A stretch of DNA of 47,457 bases, taken from positions 1 to 47,457 of the forward strand of contig NZ_QRDZ01000051.1 in NCBI RefSeq assembly GCF_003386235.1, given 5' to 3'. Position numbers and translations under genes: made by a program. The notes under the pieces were generated by a model. It was not told the DNA's origin. It was given only the letters and a program-made list of their open reading frames with translations, and did no database searches. Below, piece by piece: positions 39,552 to 47,359 of this stretch (position 1 is its first letter; each line of letters starts with the position of its first letter). This DNA comes from Cohnella phaseoli (GTDB lineage Bacteria > Bacillota > Bacilli > Paenibacillales > Paenibacillaceae).

Positions 39552-40244
39552 ATGAATTTGATCGAAAAGGAAAATCTGATTCGAATCAAAGCCGAAGAGT
39601 TTGAGAACGCATCGCCGGAAACCGTCATCGCTTGGGCGATCGAGACGTTCCCGAACATCACGTTCGCGTGCAGCTTCGGAGCAGAGGACGTTGTGCTGGT
39701 GGATATGATTCAGAAGATCAGCCCGTCTACGGACATTTTTTATCTGGACACCGATTTCCACTTCAAGGAAACCTACGAGACGCGCGACCGCATCGCTGAG
39801 AGGTACAACCTGAAGTTCGTCGAAGTGAAATCGAAGCTGACGCCGGAGCAGCAAGAGGCGGAGCACGGGGCGGAGCTATGGAAGAGCGATCCGACGGCTT
39901 GCTGCAACCTGCGCAAAGTCGAGCCGCTGACGCGCATTCTCTCCCAGTACGAAGCGTGGATTACCGGCATTCGCCGCGATCAGGCGCCCACTCGCGCAAA
40001 TTCGAAGAAAGTCGAATACGATACGAAGTTCGGCCTGGTGAAATTTAATCCGATCGCTGCATGGACTTCGGAAGACGTCTGGAATTACATTCGCGACAAC
40101 GATCTGATCTACAATCCGCTGCACGACCAGAACTTTCCCAGCATCGGTTGCGAGTATTGCACCAAGCCGGTCATGCCGGGCGAAGATCCCCGTTCGGGCC
40201 GTTGGGCGGGCAATGAGAAGACGGAGTGCGGTCTGCACAAATAA
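39552..40244 (+). CDS. cysH: Assimilatory APS/PAPS reductase
   Basis: The enzyme (230 residues) reduces adenylyl sulfate (and possibly the 3'-phospho form) to sulfite with thioredoxin. The Cys pairs Cys117/Cys118 (CCNLRKVEPL) and Cys200/Cys203 (CEYC) mark a [4Fe-4S] cluster, the type found in APS reductases. Catalytic Cys226 lies in TECGLHK. ATG 39552 follows GCGGAGGT (39537-39544). An upstream in-frame ATG would run through the promoter and is rejected. It pairs with sat downstream, while a cysC is not in the window, consistent with direct use of APS. Confidence 0.95.
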   Translation: MNLIEKENLIRIKAEEFENASPETVIAWAIETFPNITFACSFGAEDVVLVDMIQKISPSTDIFYLDTDFHFKETYETRDRIAERYNLKFVEVKSKLTPEQQEAEHGAELWKSDPTACCNLRKVEPLTRILSQYEAWITGIRRDQAPTRANSKKVEYDTKFGLVKFNPIAAWTSEDVWNYIRDNDLIYNPLHDQNFPSIGCEYCTKPVMPGEDPRSGRWAGNEKTECGLHK

Positions 40245-40318
40245 GTTGCCGAGCTGTTTGAATGGAATGATATCAATTTTATCGCATTTTATCGCTTAAC
40301 GAAGGAGCTACTCAGAAG

Positions 40319-41497
40319 ATGAGCGCAATTTTGCCGCATGGCGGAGCATTGGTTAATCGGGTGGTTGAAGGGCAGGAACGCGAGGCATTGTTGGCCCAAG
40401 CCGGCGAATGGGTATCGATTCCTGTCAACGCGTGGACGATATCGGATCTGGATCTGATCGGTGTCGGAGCGTTCAGCCCGTTGACCGGATTTATGAACGA
40501 GGACGACTACCTGTCTGTTGTGAACGACATGAAGCTGGCGAACGGAGCGATCTGGAGTATCCCGATTACGCTGGCCGTGTCGGAGGATTACGCGAAAAAG
40601 CTGTCTCCCGGTCAGAAGGCCGCTCTTGTCGGAGAGAGCGACGGCATCCTATACGGCGTGATCACCGTAGAGAGTATCTATAAAGCGGATAAGCGGCATG
40701 AGGCCGTAAAAGTATTCAAGACGGACGATATCGAGCATCCCGGCGTCGTAAAGCTGTTCGATCGTCCCGACACCTACATCGGAGGACCGGTTCAAGTGCT
40801 GAATCGTCCCGTTCCCGAGAAGTTCAACGAATTTTATTTTACACCGACGGAAACTCGCCGTATCTTCGCGGAGAAAGGTTGGAAGACCGTAGTCGGCTTC
40901 CAGACTCGCAATCCTGTACACCGGGCGCACGAGTATATTCAGAAAGCGGCGATGGAAATCGTCGACGGCCTGTTCCTGAACCCGCTCGTCGGGGAGACGA
41001 AATCGGATGACGTCCCGGCTAACGTAAGGATGAAGAGCTATCTGGCCCTGCTGGAAAACTATTATCCGCAAGATCGCGTGTTTCTGGGTGTATTCCCTGC
41101 GGCGATGCGTTATGCAGGCCCGCGAGAAGCGATCTTCCACGCGCTTGTGCGCAAGAACTACGGCTGCACCCATTTTATCGTCGGCCGGGATCACGCGGGC
41201 GTAGGCGACTACTACGGAACCTACGAGGCCCAGGAACTGCTGAAGGCGTTCCCTCCCGAGCAATTGGGCATTACTCCGCTCTATTTCGAGCATAGCTTCT
41301 TCTGCACGAAATGCGGCAATATGGCATCCAGCAAAACCTGTCCGCATGGCAAAGAAGACCATCTGACTCTGTCAGGCACTAAGGTCCGCGCCTTGCTGCG
41401 CGACGGAATTTGCCCGCCTCCAGAGTTCTCGCGTCCCGAAGTGGCAGCAATTCTCATCGAAGGCATGGCTGAAGCCAGCAAATCTTACTCGATATAA
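40319..41497 (+). CDS. sat: Sulfate adenylyltransferase
   Basis: ATP sulfurylase (392 residues) activates sulfate with ATP to APS, the substrate of the neighbouring CysH. QTRNPVHRAHEY holds the HxxH nucleotide-binding motif, GRDHAGVGDYYG is the second conserved block, and CTKCGNMASSKTCPHG looks like a zinc site. There is no APS-kinase extension. ATG 40319 lies 11 bases after GAAGGAG (40301-40307). It is 74 bases from cysH without a terminator between, so the two form an operon closed by the hairpin at 41505. Confidence 0.95.
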   Translation: MSAILPHGGALVNRVVEGQEREALLAQAGEWVSIPVNAWTISDLDLIGVGAFSPLTGFMNEDDYLSVVNDMKLANGAIWSIPITLAVSEDYAKKLSPGQKAALVGESDGILYGVITVESIYKADKRHEAVKVFKTDDIEHPGVVKLFDRPDTYIGGPVQVLNRPVPEKFNEFYFTPTETRRIFAEKGWKTVVGFQTRNPVHRAHEYIQKAAMEIVDGLFLNPLVGETKSDDVPANVRMKSYLALLENYYPQDRVFLGVFPAAMRYAGPREAIFHALVRKNYGCTHFIVGRDHAGVGDYYGTYEAQELLKAFPPEQLGITPLYFEHSFFCTKCGNMASSKTCPHGKEDHLTLSGTKVRALLRDGICPPPEFSRPEVAAILIEGMAEASKSYSI

Positions 41498-41504
41498 CTC
41501 ATAA

Positions 41505-41564
41505 AAATCCACCTTGTCCCATAAAATGTAGGGAGTTTTCCCGGGACGAGGTGGATTTATTTTG
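41505..41564 (+). terminator. Intrinsic terminator after sat
   Basis: A 16-position stem (41505-41520 with 41543-41558, one G-U) with a 22-nt loop is followed by ATTTTGTT. The 3' arm contains GAGGTGG, the probable ribosome-binding site of cwlD, and the T-run contains its TTG start. Confidence 0.85.
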
Positions 41565-42380
41565 TTAAACGGACAACGCAAATCATGGCTTCACACGCTG
41601 AAGAGACGTAAACATCTGGTGGTATGGGTGACGAGGCAGGCTCTGCTGCGCCTTGGGATCGTCGTATGCCTGATCGCTCTGACCGCGGCTTTGTTTCTGA
41701 GCGAAATTCCGTCGGCGCGGACGTGGACGCATTGGACGCTGCCGTTGTCCGGCAAAGTCATTGCGCTAGATGCCGGGCATGGAGGAGCCGACGGAGGCGC
41801 GGTCAGCCGAGACGGGGTGATCGAGAAGGATTTGAACCTGGCTGTCGTGCTGTATTTGCGGGACTATCTGCAGCAAGCCGGAGCTCTTGTAATTCTGACT
41901 CGGGAAGGCGATTACGATCTGGCGCAGCCCGGTACGAAGAGCTATACCCGCCGCAAGACCGAGGATTTGCTGCGCCGAGCCGAGCAGGTCAGCAAGCGAC
42001 AGGTCGATCTGGCCGTAAGCATCCATATGAACAGCATCCCGTCACCCAGATGGTCTGGAGCTCAGACGTTCTATGCGGCGAATAACGCGGAAGGCAAGCG
42101 TCTGGCCGCAGATATCCAGACCGAGCTGAGGAACGTGCTGGGCAACACGCAGCGGATTGCCAAGCAGGCGGACACCGTCTACTTGCTTAAGGCGCTCAAA
42201 ATGCCGACCGCGCTCGTCGAAGTCGGATTTCTGTCGCACCCGGAAGAGGCGAGCTTGCTCGCGGACGAAGAGTATCAGAGGAAGGTGGCGGCGTCTATTT
42301 ATCGCGGAATTCTGAAATTTGCGTCCGAACAGCCGGAATCTCCGCCTCAATCCGGTGAATCGAAAGAGCCTGTGTTATAA
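41562..42380 (+). CDS. cwlD: N-acetylmuramoyl-L-alanine amidase CwlD
   Basis: CwlD starts muramic-delta-lactam formation in the spore cortex by removing the peptide from muramic acid. One membrane segment (~31-47) precedes an Amidase_3 domain with IALDAGHGGADGGAV (zinc His73), Glu88, SIHMNSIPSPRWSGAQTFY and VEVGFLSHPEE. The start is TTG 41562, seven bases after GAGGTGG (41548-41554), both within the sat terminator. The N-terminus is more basic and longer than in Bacillus CwlD. As in Bacillus, salA and gerD follow. Confidence 0.93.
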   Translation: MLNGQRKSWLHTLKRRKHLVVWVTRQALLRLGIVVCLIALTAALFLSEIPSARTWTHWTLPLSGKVIALDAGHGGADGGAVSRDGVIEKDLNLAVVLYLRDYLQQAGALVILTREGDYDLAQPGTKSYTRRKTEDLLRRAEQVSKRQVDLAVSIHMNSIPSPRWSGAQTFYAANNAEGKRLAADIQTELRNVLGNTQRIAKQADTVYLLKALKMPTALVEVGFLSHPEEASLLADEEYQRKVAASIYRGILKFASEQPESPPQSGESKEPVL

Positions 42381-42425
42381 TGGCTATTGTAAAGGCATGC
42401 ACTATTAAGTAATGGGGGTCGACTT

Positions 42426-43544
42426 GTGGTCACCAAAGAAAAGGTATTGGAAGCTCTGCAGCCCGTGCTTGAGCCCGCGCTTAAACGAAGCCTGACCGAA
42501 TTGGGGCTCGTTCGAGATATAATGATTCGGGAGTCGGCCGTCTCGCTGACCGTCGTGCTGCATCCGGACAGCATGGAACAGGCATCCGCCATGGAGCAGG
42601 ACGTCGTTAAGGCACTCTCAAGCGTAGTCGAAGGCACGCCTCATATTCGAGTTCGCGCGATGACGGAGCTTGAGCTGTCGGAGGCGGGAGCGGGCCGGGA
42701 GAGCGCGGCGTCCAAGTCGTCGGCCAAGGCTCAGGAAGCGCCGATTAAAGGGCATGGCGCCGGTCTGGAGCAGCATACGATTCTTCATCCGGAGAGCGGC
42801 GTCGAGTTCATTGCCATCGCCAGCGGCAAAGGCGGCGTCGGCAAGTCTACGGTGACGGTAAATCTGGCTGTCGCCCTGGCGCGCCAAGGCAAGCGAGTAG
42901 GCTTGATCGATAGCGACATCTACGGATTCAGCGTGCCGGATATGATGGGCATTGAGGAGCGTCCGGTGCAGGTCGGCAACAAAATTCAGCCGATCGAACG
43001 CTTTGGGGTGAAGGTCATCTCGATGGGCTTCTTCGTCGAAGACAATAGTCCGATCGTCTGGCGCGGACCGATGCTTGGTAAGATGCTGCGCAATTTCTTC
43101 GCCGAGATCGATTGGGGAGAGCTGGATTACCTGCTGCTCGATTTGCCGCCGGGAACGGGAGATGTTGCGCTTGACGTTCACCAGATGATTCCGCAAAGCA
43201 AAGAAATCATCGTGACGACGCCTCATGCGACCGCCGCCTTCGTTGCGGCTCGGGCCGGAGCGATGGCCATCAAGACGAATCACGAGATTATCGGAGTCGT
43301 CGAGAACATGTCCTACTTCGAGAGCAAAGCGACGGGCGAAAGGGAATATGTATTCGGCAGAGGGGGCGGCGGCAAGCTGGCCGAGACGCTCGGCACCGAT
43401 CTGCTGGCGCAATTTCCGCTCGGAGCTCCCGACAATCATCCGGCTGAACCGGATTTCTCCCCGTCGGTGTACAAGGCCGACTCGGAGATCGGGCGCGAAT
43501 ATCTAGCTCTGGCGCAGACGATCATCGACCGCTGCGCCAAATAA
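42426..43544 (+). CDS. salA: Mrp/NBP35-family ATPase, SalA-type
   Basis: This 372-residue protein has an N-terminal MIP18/DUF59-like domain (~1-80), a low-complexity linker (~85-112) and a P-loop ATPase with deviant Walker A SGKGGVGKST (133-142). The C-terminal region ENMSYFESKATGEREYVFGRGGG lacks the CxxC that binds Fe-S clusters in Mrp/ApbC carriers. That fits Bacillus SalA, a regulator that relieves ScoC repression, in the same position after cwlD. An Fe-S carrier role is less likely but not excluded. GTG 42426 follows a G-rich stretch (42413-42418). Confidence 0.85.
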   Translation: MVTKEKVLEALQPVLEPALKRSLTELGLVRDIMIRESAVSLTVVLHPDSMEQASAMEQDVVKALSSVVEGTPHIRVRAMTELELSEAGAGRESAASKSSAKAQEAPIKGHGAGLEQHTILHPESGVEFIAIASGKGGVGKSTVTVNLAVALARQGKRVGLIDSDIYGFSVPDMMGIEERPVQVGNKIQPIERFGVKVISMGFFVEDNSPIVWRGPMLGKMLRNFFAEIDWGELDYLLLDLPPGTGDVALDVHQMIPQSKEIIVTTPHATAAFVAARAGAMAIKTNHEIIGVVENMSYFESKATGEREYVFGRGGGGKLAETLGTDLLAQFPLGAPDNHPAEPDFSPSVYKADSEIGREYLALAQTIIDRCAK

Positions 43545-43553
43545 TGAAGCAAA

Positions 43554-43601
43554 GGGGCTGTTTCCTGCAGCGGGCATATTGCCGCCGCGGGAAACAGCCC
43601 C
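43554..43601. terminator. Long hairpin between salA and gerD
   Basis: GGGGCTGTTTCC at 43554-43565 pairs with 43590-43601, with further GC pairing inside. On the minus strand it is followed by TTTGCTTCATTATTT, so it terminates gerD. On plus it follows salA but has few T residues. Confidence 0.8.
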
Positions 43602-43614
43602 ACGTTGTCTAACT

Positions 43615-44298
43615 TTATTCACCGCCGCCGCTTTCCGAATCTCCGCTTCCGCCTTCGCCTTCTCCGCTTTCTTCCGCACCGCCGCTCTGATCCTTTTTCT
43701 CCTCTTTTTTCTGAGTCTTCGGAGTCAGTTCTTCCTTTACGACGCTTTGCAGAAGCTTAATAATTTCCAGCTTAAACAGCGGATTCTGCATTTGTTCGGT
43801 GACCGAGCTCATAATTACTTTGCGAACGTCGGGGTTTTTCATCGAATCGGTCAAAATTTTCGTCATTTCCGGTGTTTTAAACATGTCGACGAGTTCATGC
43901 TGATAAGCCGGATCCTTCATAAGATCTTTATGAATTTGTTTGTTGTCTTTGCTGACGGCTTTGGCAAACTCTCCTGCGAATTTGGGATCGCGCATAATGC
44001 CTTCCAATACGGTGGAATATTCCGGTGCAGTCAGGACGTCTTTAACGGCGAGTCGGACCTGGACCTGATCCGAAGGCGTCATGCTCTTCATTTGCAGCGT
44101 GCTTTCTCCATACTGGGCGTTAGACGCCTTTTCCATTGCTTTCTGACCTTCCTCGGAACCGAGGATGTCGACGACCATCGATTTGACTTCTTTATAACTG
44201 ACTTGACCCCCGCCCCCGCCTCCGGACTCCTGCCCGCAGGACGTCACTAAGAGGGAGGCGCCCAGCAGACATCCTAACCATCGCAAGCGATATCGCAT
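43615..44298 (-). CDS. gerD: Spore germination lipoprotein GerD
   Basis: GerD gathers germinant receptors in the spore inner membrane. The 227-residue product has a basic start (MRYRLRWLG), a signal peptide and the lipobox LVTSC with Cys21. Its helical core (SYKEVKSMVVDILGSEEGQKAME...) is family-like, and a Gly/Ser/Glu-rich tail follows. ATG 44298 is chosen because GAAGGGA lies nine bases upstream. A second ATG at 44316 lacks a site. It is transcribed against salA and kbaA, as in Bacillus, with a sigma-G-like -10 upstream. Confidence 0.9.
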   Translation of the reverse strand: MRYRLRWLGCLLGASLLVTSCGQESGGGGGGQVSYKEVKSMVVDILGSEEGQKAMEKASNAQYGESTLQMKSMTPSDQVQVRLAVKDVLTAPEYSTVLEGIMRDPKFAGEFAKAVSKDNKQIHKDLMKDPAYQHELVDMFKTPEMTKILTDSMKNPDVRKVIMSSVTEQMQNPLFKLEIIKLLQSVVKEELTPKTQKKEEKKDQSGGAEESGEGEGGSGDSESGGGE

Positions 44299-44329
44299 AC
44301 CGACCATTCCCTTCATAGGGTTATGGCTG

Positions 44330-44359
44330 TAGTATGCTTCGACAACCTTGTGAATATAA
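44330..44359 (-). promoter_or_regulatory. Candidate sigma-G promoter of gerD
   Basis: Read on minus, CATACTA (44336-44330) equals the sigma-G -10 consensus, and TTATAT (44359-44354) lies 17 bases upstream as a weak -35. Forespore expression of gerD is known in Bacillus; here it is inferred. Confidence 0.5.
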
Positions 44360-44363
44360 GGAG

Positions 44364-44410
44364 TTGTTCATGGCTTTTTAGCTTGTTCATGGTAAAATGA
44401 AGGTTGAACA
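44364..44410 (+). repeat. TTGTTCATGG direct repeat before kbaA
   Basis: TTGTTCATGG occurs at 44364-44373 and 44383-44392, 19 bases apart, and TGAACA, an inverted half, occurs at 44405-44410. A TAAAAT at 44393-44398 may be a -10. It could be an operator and promoter for kbaA, but this is not established. Confidence 0.4.
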
Positions 44411-44431
44411 TTCGGAGGAGGTTTCCTTAAC

Positions 44432-45046
44432 TTGAGCTTACGAAAATGGATGAAATTATTCGGTATGACGATTGTGATCGGCGCTATTGTAACTGTGGTC
44501 GGGAGCGTATGCATTCAGCTGTTCAATCCTGATTTTCGCAACGTAGAGGCAAGCGGATGGTTGTCCTACGTGTTAATGATGGCTTTGATCGGAATGACTT
44601 TCGGCGCTTTTGCGCATATGGGCTTTTTCGCGTATATGATGTTGAATTATATCGCTCGCAGCATTTTCAAACGGCCTTATTATTGGGTGGCCATTCAAGG
44701 CTTTGTCGCTCTGTTCGTGCTAATTGAAATCGGTTATTGGACTTACGACACGAATTTTCCAAGCTTGACGTTCCTGGTCGTTCCGCTCGCGCTGCTGGTC
44801 GGTTCGGTGCTGGTTGCGTGGTTTAAAGTCAGCCAGACGGCGGCAGGAGCCTGGATTCCGACGATTTTCTTCATGGTCGCCATCACGGTGCTGGAGTCCA
44901 TCCCCGCTTTCAGAACGGGGGACATCTCTTCCCTGCTGTACCAGCTGATCCCGCTATTTATCTGCAACGGGTATCAAATCATGCAATTGCATAAAATATT
45001 GGGACAGCCGTCCGGAGCCGGAGCGGCTGCCGCCTTAGCTAAATAA
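44432..45046 (+). CDS. kbaA: KinB-signalling pathway activator KbaA
   Basis: This 204-residue membrane protein has about six hydrophobic segments and begins MSLRKWMKLFGMTIVIGAIVTVV. It matches Bacillus KbaA, which activates the KinB kinase at sporulation onset, in length, topology and place between gerD and pdaB. The start is TTG 44432, ten bases after GGAGGAGG (44414-44421). The last 8 bases overlap the end of pdaB on the other strand. Identity rests partly on synteny. Confidence 0.85.
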   Translation: MSLRKWMKLFGMTIVIGAIVTVVGSVCIQLFNPDFRNVEASGWLSYVLMMALIGMTFGAFAHMGFFAYMMLNYIARSIFKRPYYWVAIQGFVALFVLIEIGYWTYDTNFPSLTFLVVPLALLVGSVLVAWFKVSQTAAGAWIPTIFFMVAITVLESIPAFRTGDISSLLYQLIPLFICNGYQIMQLHKILGQPSGAGAAAALAK

Positions 45047-45839
45047 AGTAAGGAGAGGCCAGTTCGTTCCATGCGGAACGATCCTGCACGACTTTGCTTT
45101 TGGTCTCTGTCTGGTTGATCAATTGGGATACCGTAACAAATTCGTAACCTTTGGCGCGAAGCTGATCGATGATTTCGGGAAGCGCCTGATGCGTCTGTTT
45201 GCTGGAATCGCTGGCATGCAGCAGGACGATGTCGCCCTCGTGCGCCTTCTCGACGACTCGGTTTACGATCGTATCCACTCCGGGATTTTTCCAATCGAGA
45301 GAATCCGTATCCCACTGAACGACCTTGTAGTTAAGCTCGTCCGCGATGCGGAGCACGCGCTTGTCGAAATCCCCGTTGGGCAATCGGATCAACGACGGGG
45401 ATTTGCCGGTCATATCCCTTAGAATGCCGTCCGCAATCGTGATCTGCCTGCGGATTTCCTCTTCGCTGTATTGACTGTAGTTGTCGTGCTTGTGACCGTG
45501 GCTGCCGATTTCGTAACCGGCATCCGCGATCTTTTTGACAAGATCGGGGTGCGCTTTGCTCCAAGGCGCAGACAAGAAAAAGGTGACGTTTTCCACGTTT
45601 TTGGCTTTCAAAACTTCCAGGATCGGTTCGGCTCGTTTTTCTCCCCAGCTAATGTCGAACGTAAGCGCAATCACCTTGCGGTCCGTCGGCACGTTGTATA
45701 CGGCGGAGGGAGGATGCGGAGCAAAGACGCTCAGGTTGTTTTTTTCGACCCAGATCACGGCTACGGATAGCATGGCCGCCATAGTAAGAAAAAATGCCTT
45801 TTTAATGCGCCGCCCGTTAAATACGAAAAAGTGATTCAT
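45039..45839 (-). CDS. pdaB: Polysaccharide deacetylase PdaB
   Basis: PdaB is a sporulation-specific NodB-type deacetylase needed to keep spores stable. The 266-residue protein has an N-terminal membrane anchor (KKAFFLTMAAMLSVAVIWV). The catalytic domain shows LTFDISWG (motif 1 Asp), SHGHKHDNYS (His pair), LIRLPNGDFD (Arg) and DIVLLHASD (His). The ATG at 45839 on minus has GGAAAGGAG upstream. It converges with kbaA with an 8-bp overlap. A sigma-E-like promoter lies upstream. Confidence 0.92.
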   Translation of the reverse strand: MNHFFVFNGRRIKKAFFLTMAAMLSVAVIWVEKNNLSVFAPHPPSAVYNVPTDRKVIALTFDISWGEKRAEPILEVLKAKNVENVTFFLSAPWSKAHPDLVKKIADAGYEIGSHGHKHDNYSQYSEEEIRRQITIADGILRDMTGKSPSLIRLPNGDFDKRVLRIADELNYKVVQWDTDSLDWKNPGVDTIVNRVVEKAHEGDIVLLHASDSSKQTHQALPEIIDQLRAKGYEFVTVSQLINQTETKSKVVQDRSAWNELASPYFI

Positions 45840-45929
45840 GGATTCGATCGGCTCCTTTCCGGAGGTTAAGATGGTTCGACGGCTTCGTTGCGCCTAAGAC
45901 GGGACTGGCCGTAGAACTTGGATACTATC

Positions 45930-45957
45930 AATGTATGCTTGGCCCATAGAGATATTC
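45930..45957 (-). promoter_or_regulatory. Candidate sigma-E promoter of pdaB
   Basis: On minus, GAATATC (45957-45951) is followed after 13 bases by CATACATT (45937-45930). These match sigma-E -35 and -10 consensus closely. Mother-cell expression is therefore suggested. Confidence 0.55.
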
Positions 45958-46005
45958 GAATAGAGTTGAAGCTCACATCAGTCGTTCGATTGGGGGATAA
46001 AGCTA

Positions 46006-46617
46006 ATGTTTACGCGTCAAGGCTTGCTGCTCTCATGGAGAGAAACGCGCCCGTATTTTATTTTTGCGGTTATTTTGTTTTTTGCCGGAATGGTCATTGG
46101 GGGGACGCCGAACGCGCCTACGGAATATCTGGAAAGCCAGCTCCAAGGAATCGCTACCCTTTCGAACTCGATCAAAAACTCCGACACACCTGAGATAATG
46201 GCGTTTCTTCTGATCACCGCGAATAACATTTTTGCTTCGTTGATGGCAATGGGGATGGGCATTATTGCGGGGATTATGCCGATCTACACGCTGGTGGCCA
46301 ACGGAATGGTTCTCGGCTACTTGTTGTCGCAATTCTCGGAAAGCGGAGAGAACATGTTCATGTTGATCGTCAAAGGCTTGCTGCCTCACGGTATTTTGGA
46401 GCTGCCAGCCGTATTCCTCGCTTGCGCGTTCGGAATAAGATTTGGTATGACGTTGATCAGGGGCGTGTTCGGTTCGGCATTCGGTAAAAAAGAACCTTGG
46501 CAGCCGTTCGTCCGAACGGCTACGGGAGCGTTACCGGCTATAATCGTTGTCGTCGTTTTGCTGCTGCTTGGCGCCGTTGTGGAGAGTACGGTTACTTTCT
46601 GGCTAATGAAGCCTTGA
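46006..46617 (+). CDS. Stage II sporulation protein M family membrane protein
   Basis: The 203-residue product is a SpoIIM/DUF95-family membrane protein with about five hydrophobic segments and the motifs NNIFASLMAMGMGIIAGIMPIYTLVANGMVLGYL and LLPHGILELPAVFLA. SpoIIM works with SpoIID and SpoIIP in engulfment, but the family also has members of unknown role. The true spoIIM usually lies elsewhere, so this may be a paralogue. ATG 46006 follows GGGGGA (45992-45997). It diverges from pdaB. Confidence 0.82.
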   Translation: MFTRQGLLLSWRETRPYFIFAVILFFAGMVIGGTPNAPTEYLESQLQGIATLSNSIKNSDTPEIMAFLLITANNIFASLMAMGMGIIAGIMPIYTLVANGMVLGYLLSQFSESGENMFMLIVKGLLPHGILELPAVFLACAFGIRFGMTLIRGVFGSAFGKKEPWQPFVRTATGALPAIIVVVVLLLLGAVVESTVTFWLMKP

Positions 46618-46685
46618 AGTTAAGTTGGGCGATTTCCCCAGATCGATGTCATAAAGTTGGCAGAAAAGGAGCATAACAGTAGAAC

Positions 46686-46732
46686 GCGCCGGAGTTTGCC
46701 CGCGACCTGTCGGGCGAAGGCTCCGGCCTTCT
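46686..46732 (+). terminator. Strong hairpin after the SpoIIM-family gene
   Basis: CCGGAG (46689-46694) pairs with CTCCGG (46721-46726), with TGCCCG/CGGGCG pairing inside. Only a short CCTTCT follows, so termination is plausible but not typical. Confidence 0.55.
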
Positions 46733-46757
46733 AATTACGGGAGGATGATTCCGTTCT

Positions 46758-46988
46758 ATGCTCGGTATGATGTTTACGGATAAGGAATGCAAGGAGTTCG
46801 ATTACTTGCTTCGCAAGGAAATGGACGAGATGCTGCTCGATATGAGCGATCGTCGGTTAGACGGACCTGTAAAAGATGCAATTACAAGGCGGTACAAAAT
46901 CATCTTCCGCATGTACGCGCGCATTGCTCCGCCAAGGGAATTATCGCGTTATGCGCTAGGGTTAAAGCAGCAAACTCATAAATCTTGA
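46758..46988 (+). CDS. Small hypothetical protein
   Basis: The product (76 residues) is MLGMMFTDKECKEFDYLLRKEMDEMLLDMSD..., charged and likely helical, with no membrane segment. I do not recognise the family. ATG 46758 lies ten bases after GGAGGATG (46741-46748). In-frame ATGs at 46767 and 46770 are possible. It lies between a strong hairpin and the rrn promoters. The good ribosome-binding site and amphipathic composition support a real gene. Confidence 0.65.
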   Translation: MLGMMFTDKECKEFDYLLRKEMDEMLLDMSDRRLDGPVKDAITRRYKIIFRMYARIAPPRELSRYALGLKQQTHKS

Positions 46989-47007
46989 AAAAAATCGAAT
47001 CTAGAGC

Positions 47008-47148
47008 TTGACCAGCGCTATTAAATTGTGGTAAATTAGCTTTCGCCCCGCTTTTAGAGGGGACGAGCGGACAAGCTTCGAAATAACGGCAAAAAAGTTT
47101 TTGAAAAAAACTGTTGCCAAGAGGTAGTCAGCTGTGATACATTATAAA
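47008..47148 (+). promoter_or_regulatory. Tandem rrn promoters P1 and P2
   Basis: P1: TTGACC at 47008-47013 with GTAAAT at 47031-47036 (17-base spacer). P2: TTGCCA at 47114-47119 with TACATT at 47138-47143 (18-base spacer, TGA extended -10). TATAAA at 47143-47148 overlaps it. The A/T tract at 47091-47110 upstream of P2 resembles an UP element. Confidence 0.65.
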
Positions 47149-47198
47149 GGTCGCTGTTAACGCGGTGACGGAATAAAGCAACACTGAGAAACACCGAT

Positions 47199-47213
47199 TG
47201 TTCTTTGAAAACT
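47199..47213 (+). promoter_or_regulatory. rrn boxA antitermination site
   Basis: TGTTCTTTGAAAACT matches the rRNA boxA bound by NusB-S10 (S10 is encoded at 22135). It lies in the leader of the 16S gene. The remaining leader to 47359 contains no gene. Confidence 0.85.
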
Positions 47214-47359
47214 GAACATTGAGCGTAAGAAACAAAAACGTCGGAAGACGGCTTCGGTCGTCGGAAGGCAAACCAGCAGTGAATGAGCCTCAAAGGCTCT
47301 GTGCGTTGGAGACTTTCACTCTCGGGACTTCCTCTGGAAGCCCTGCCGTGAAAGCTCCT

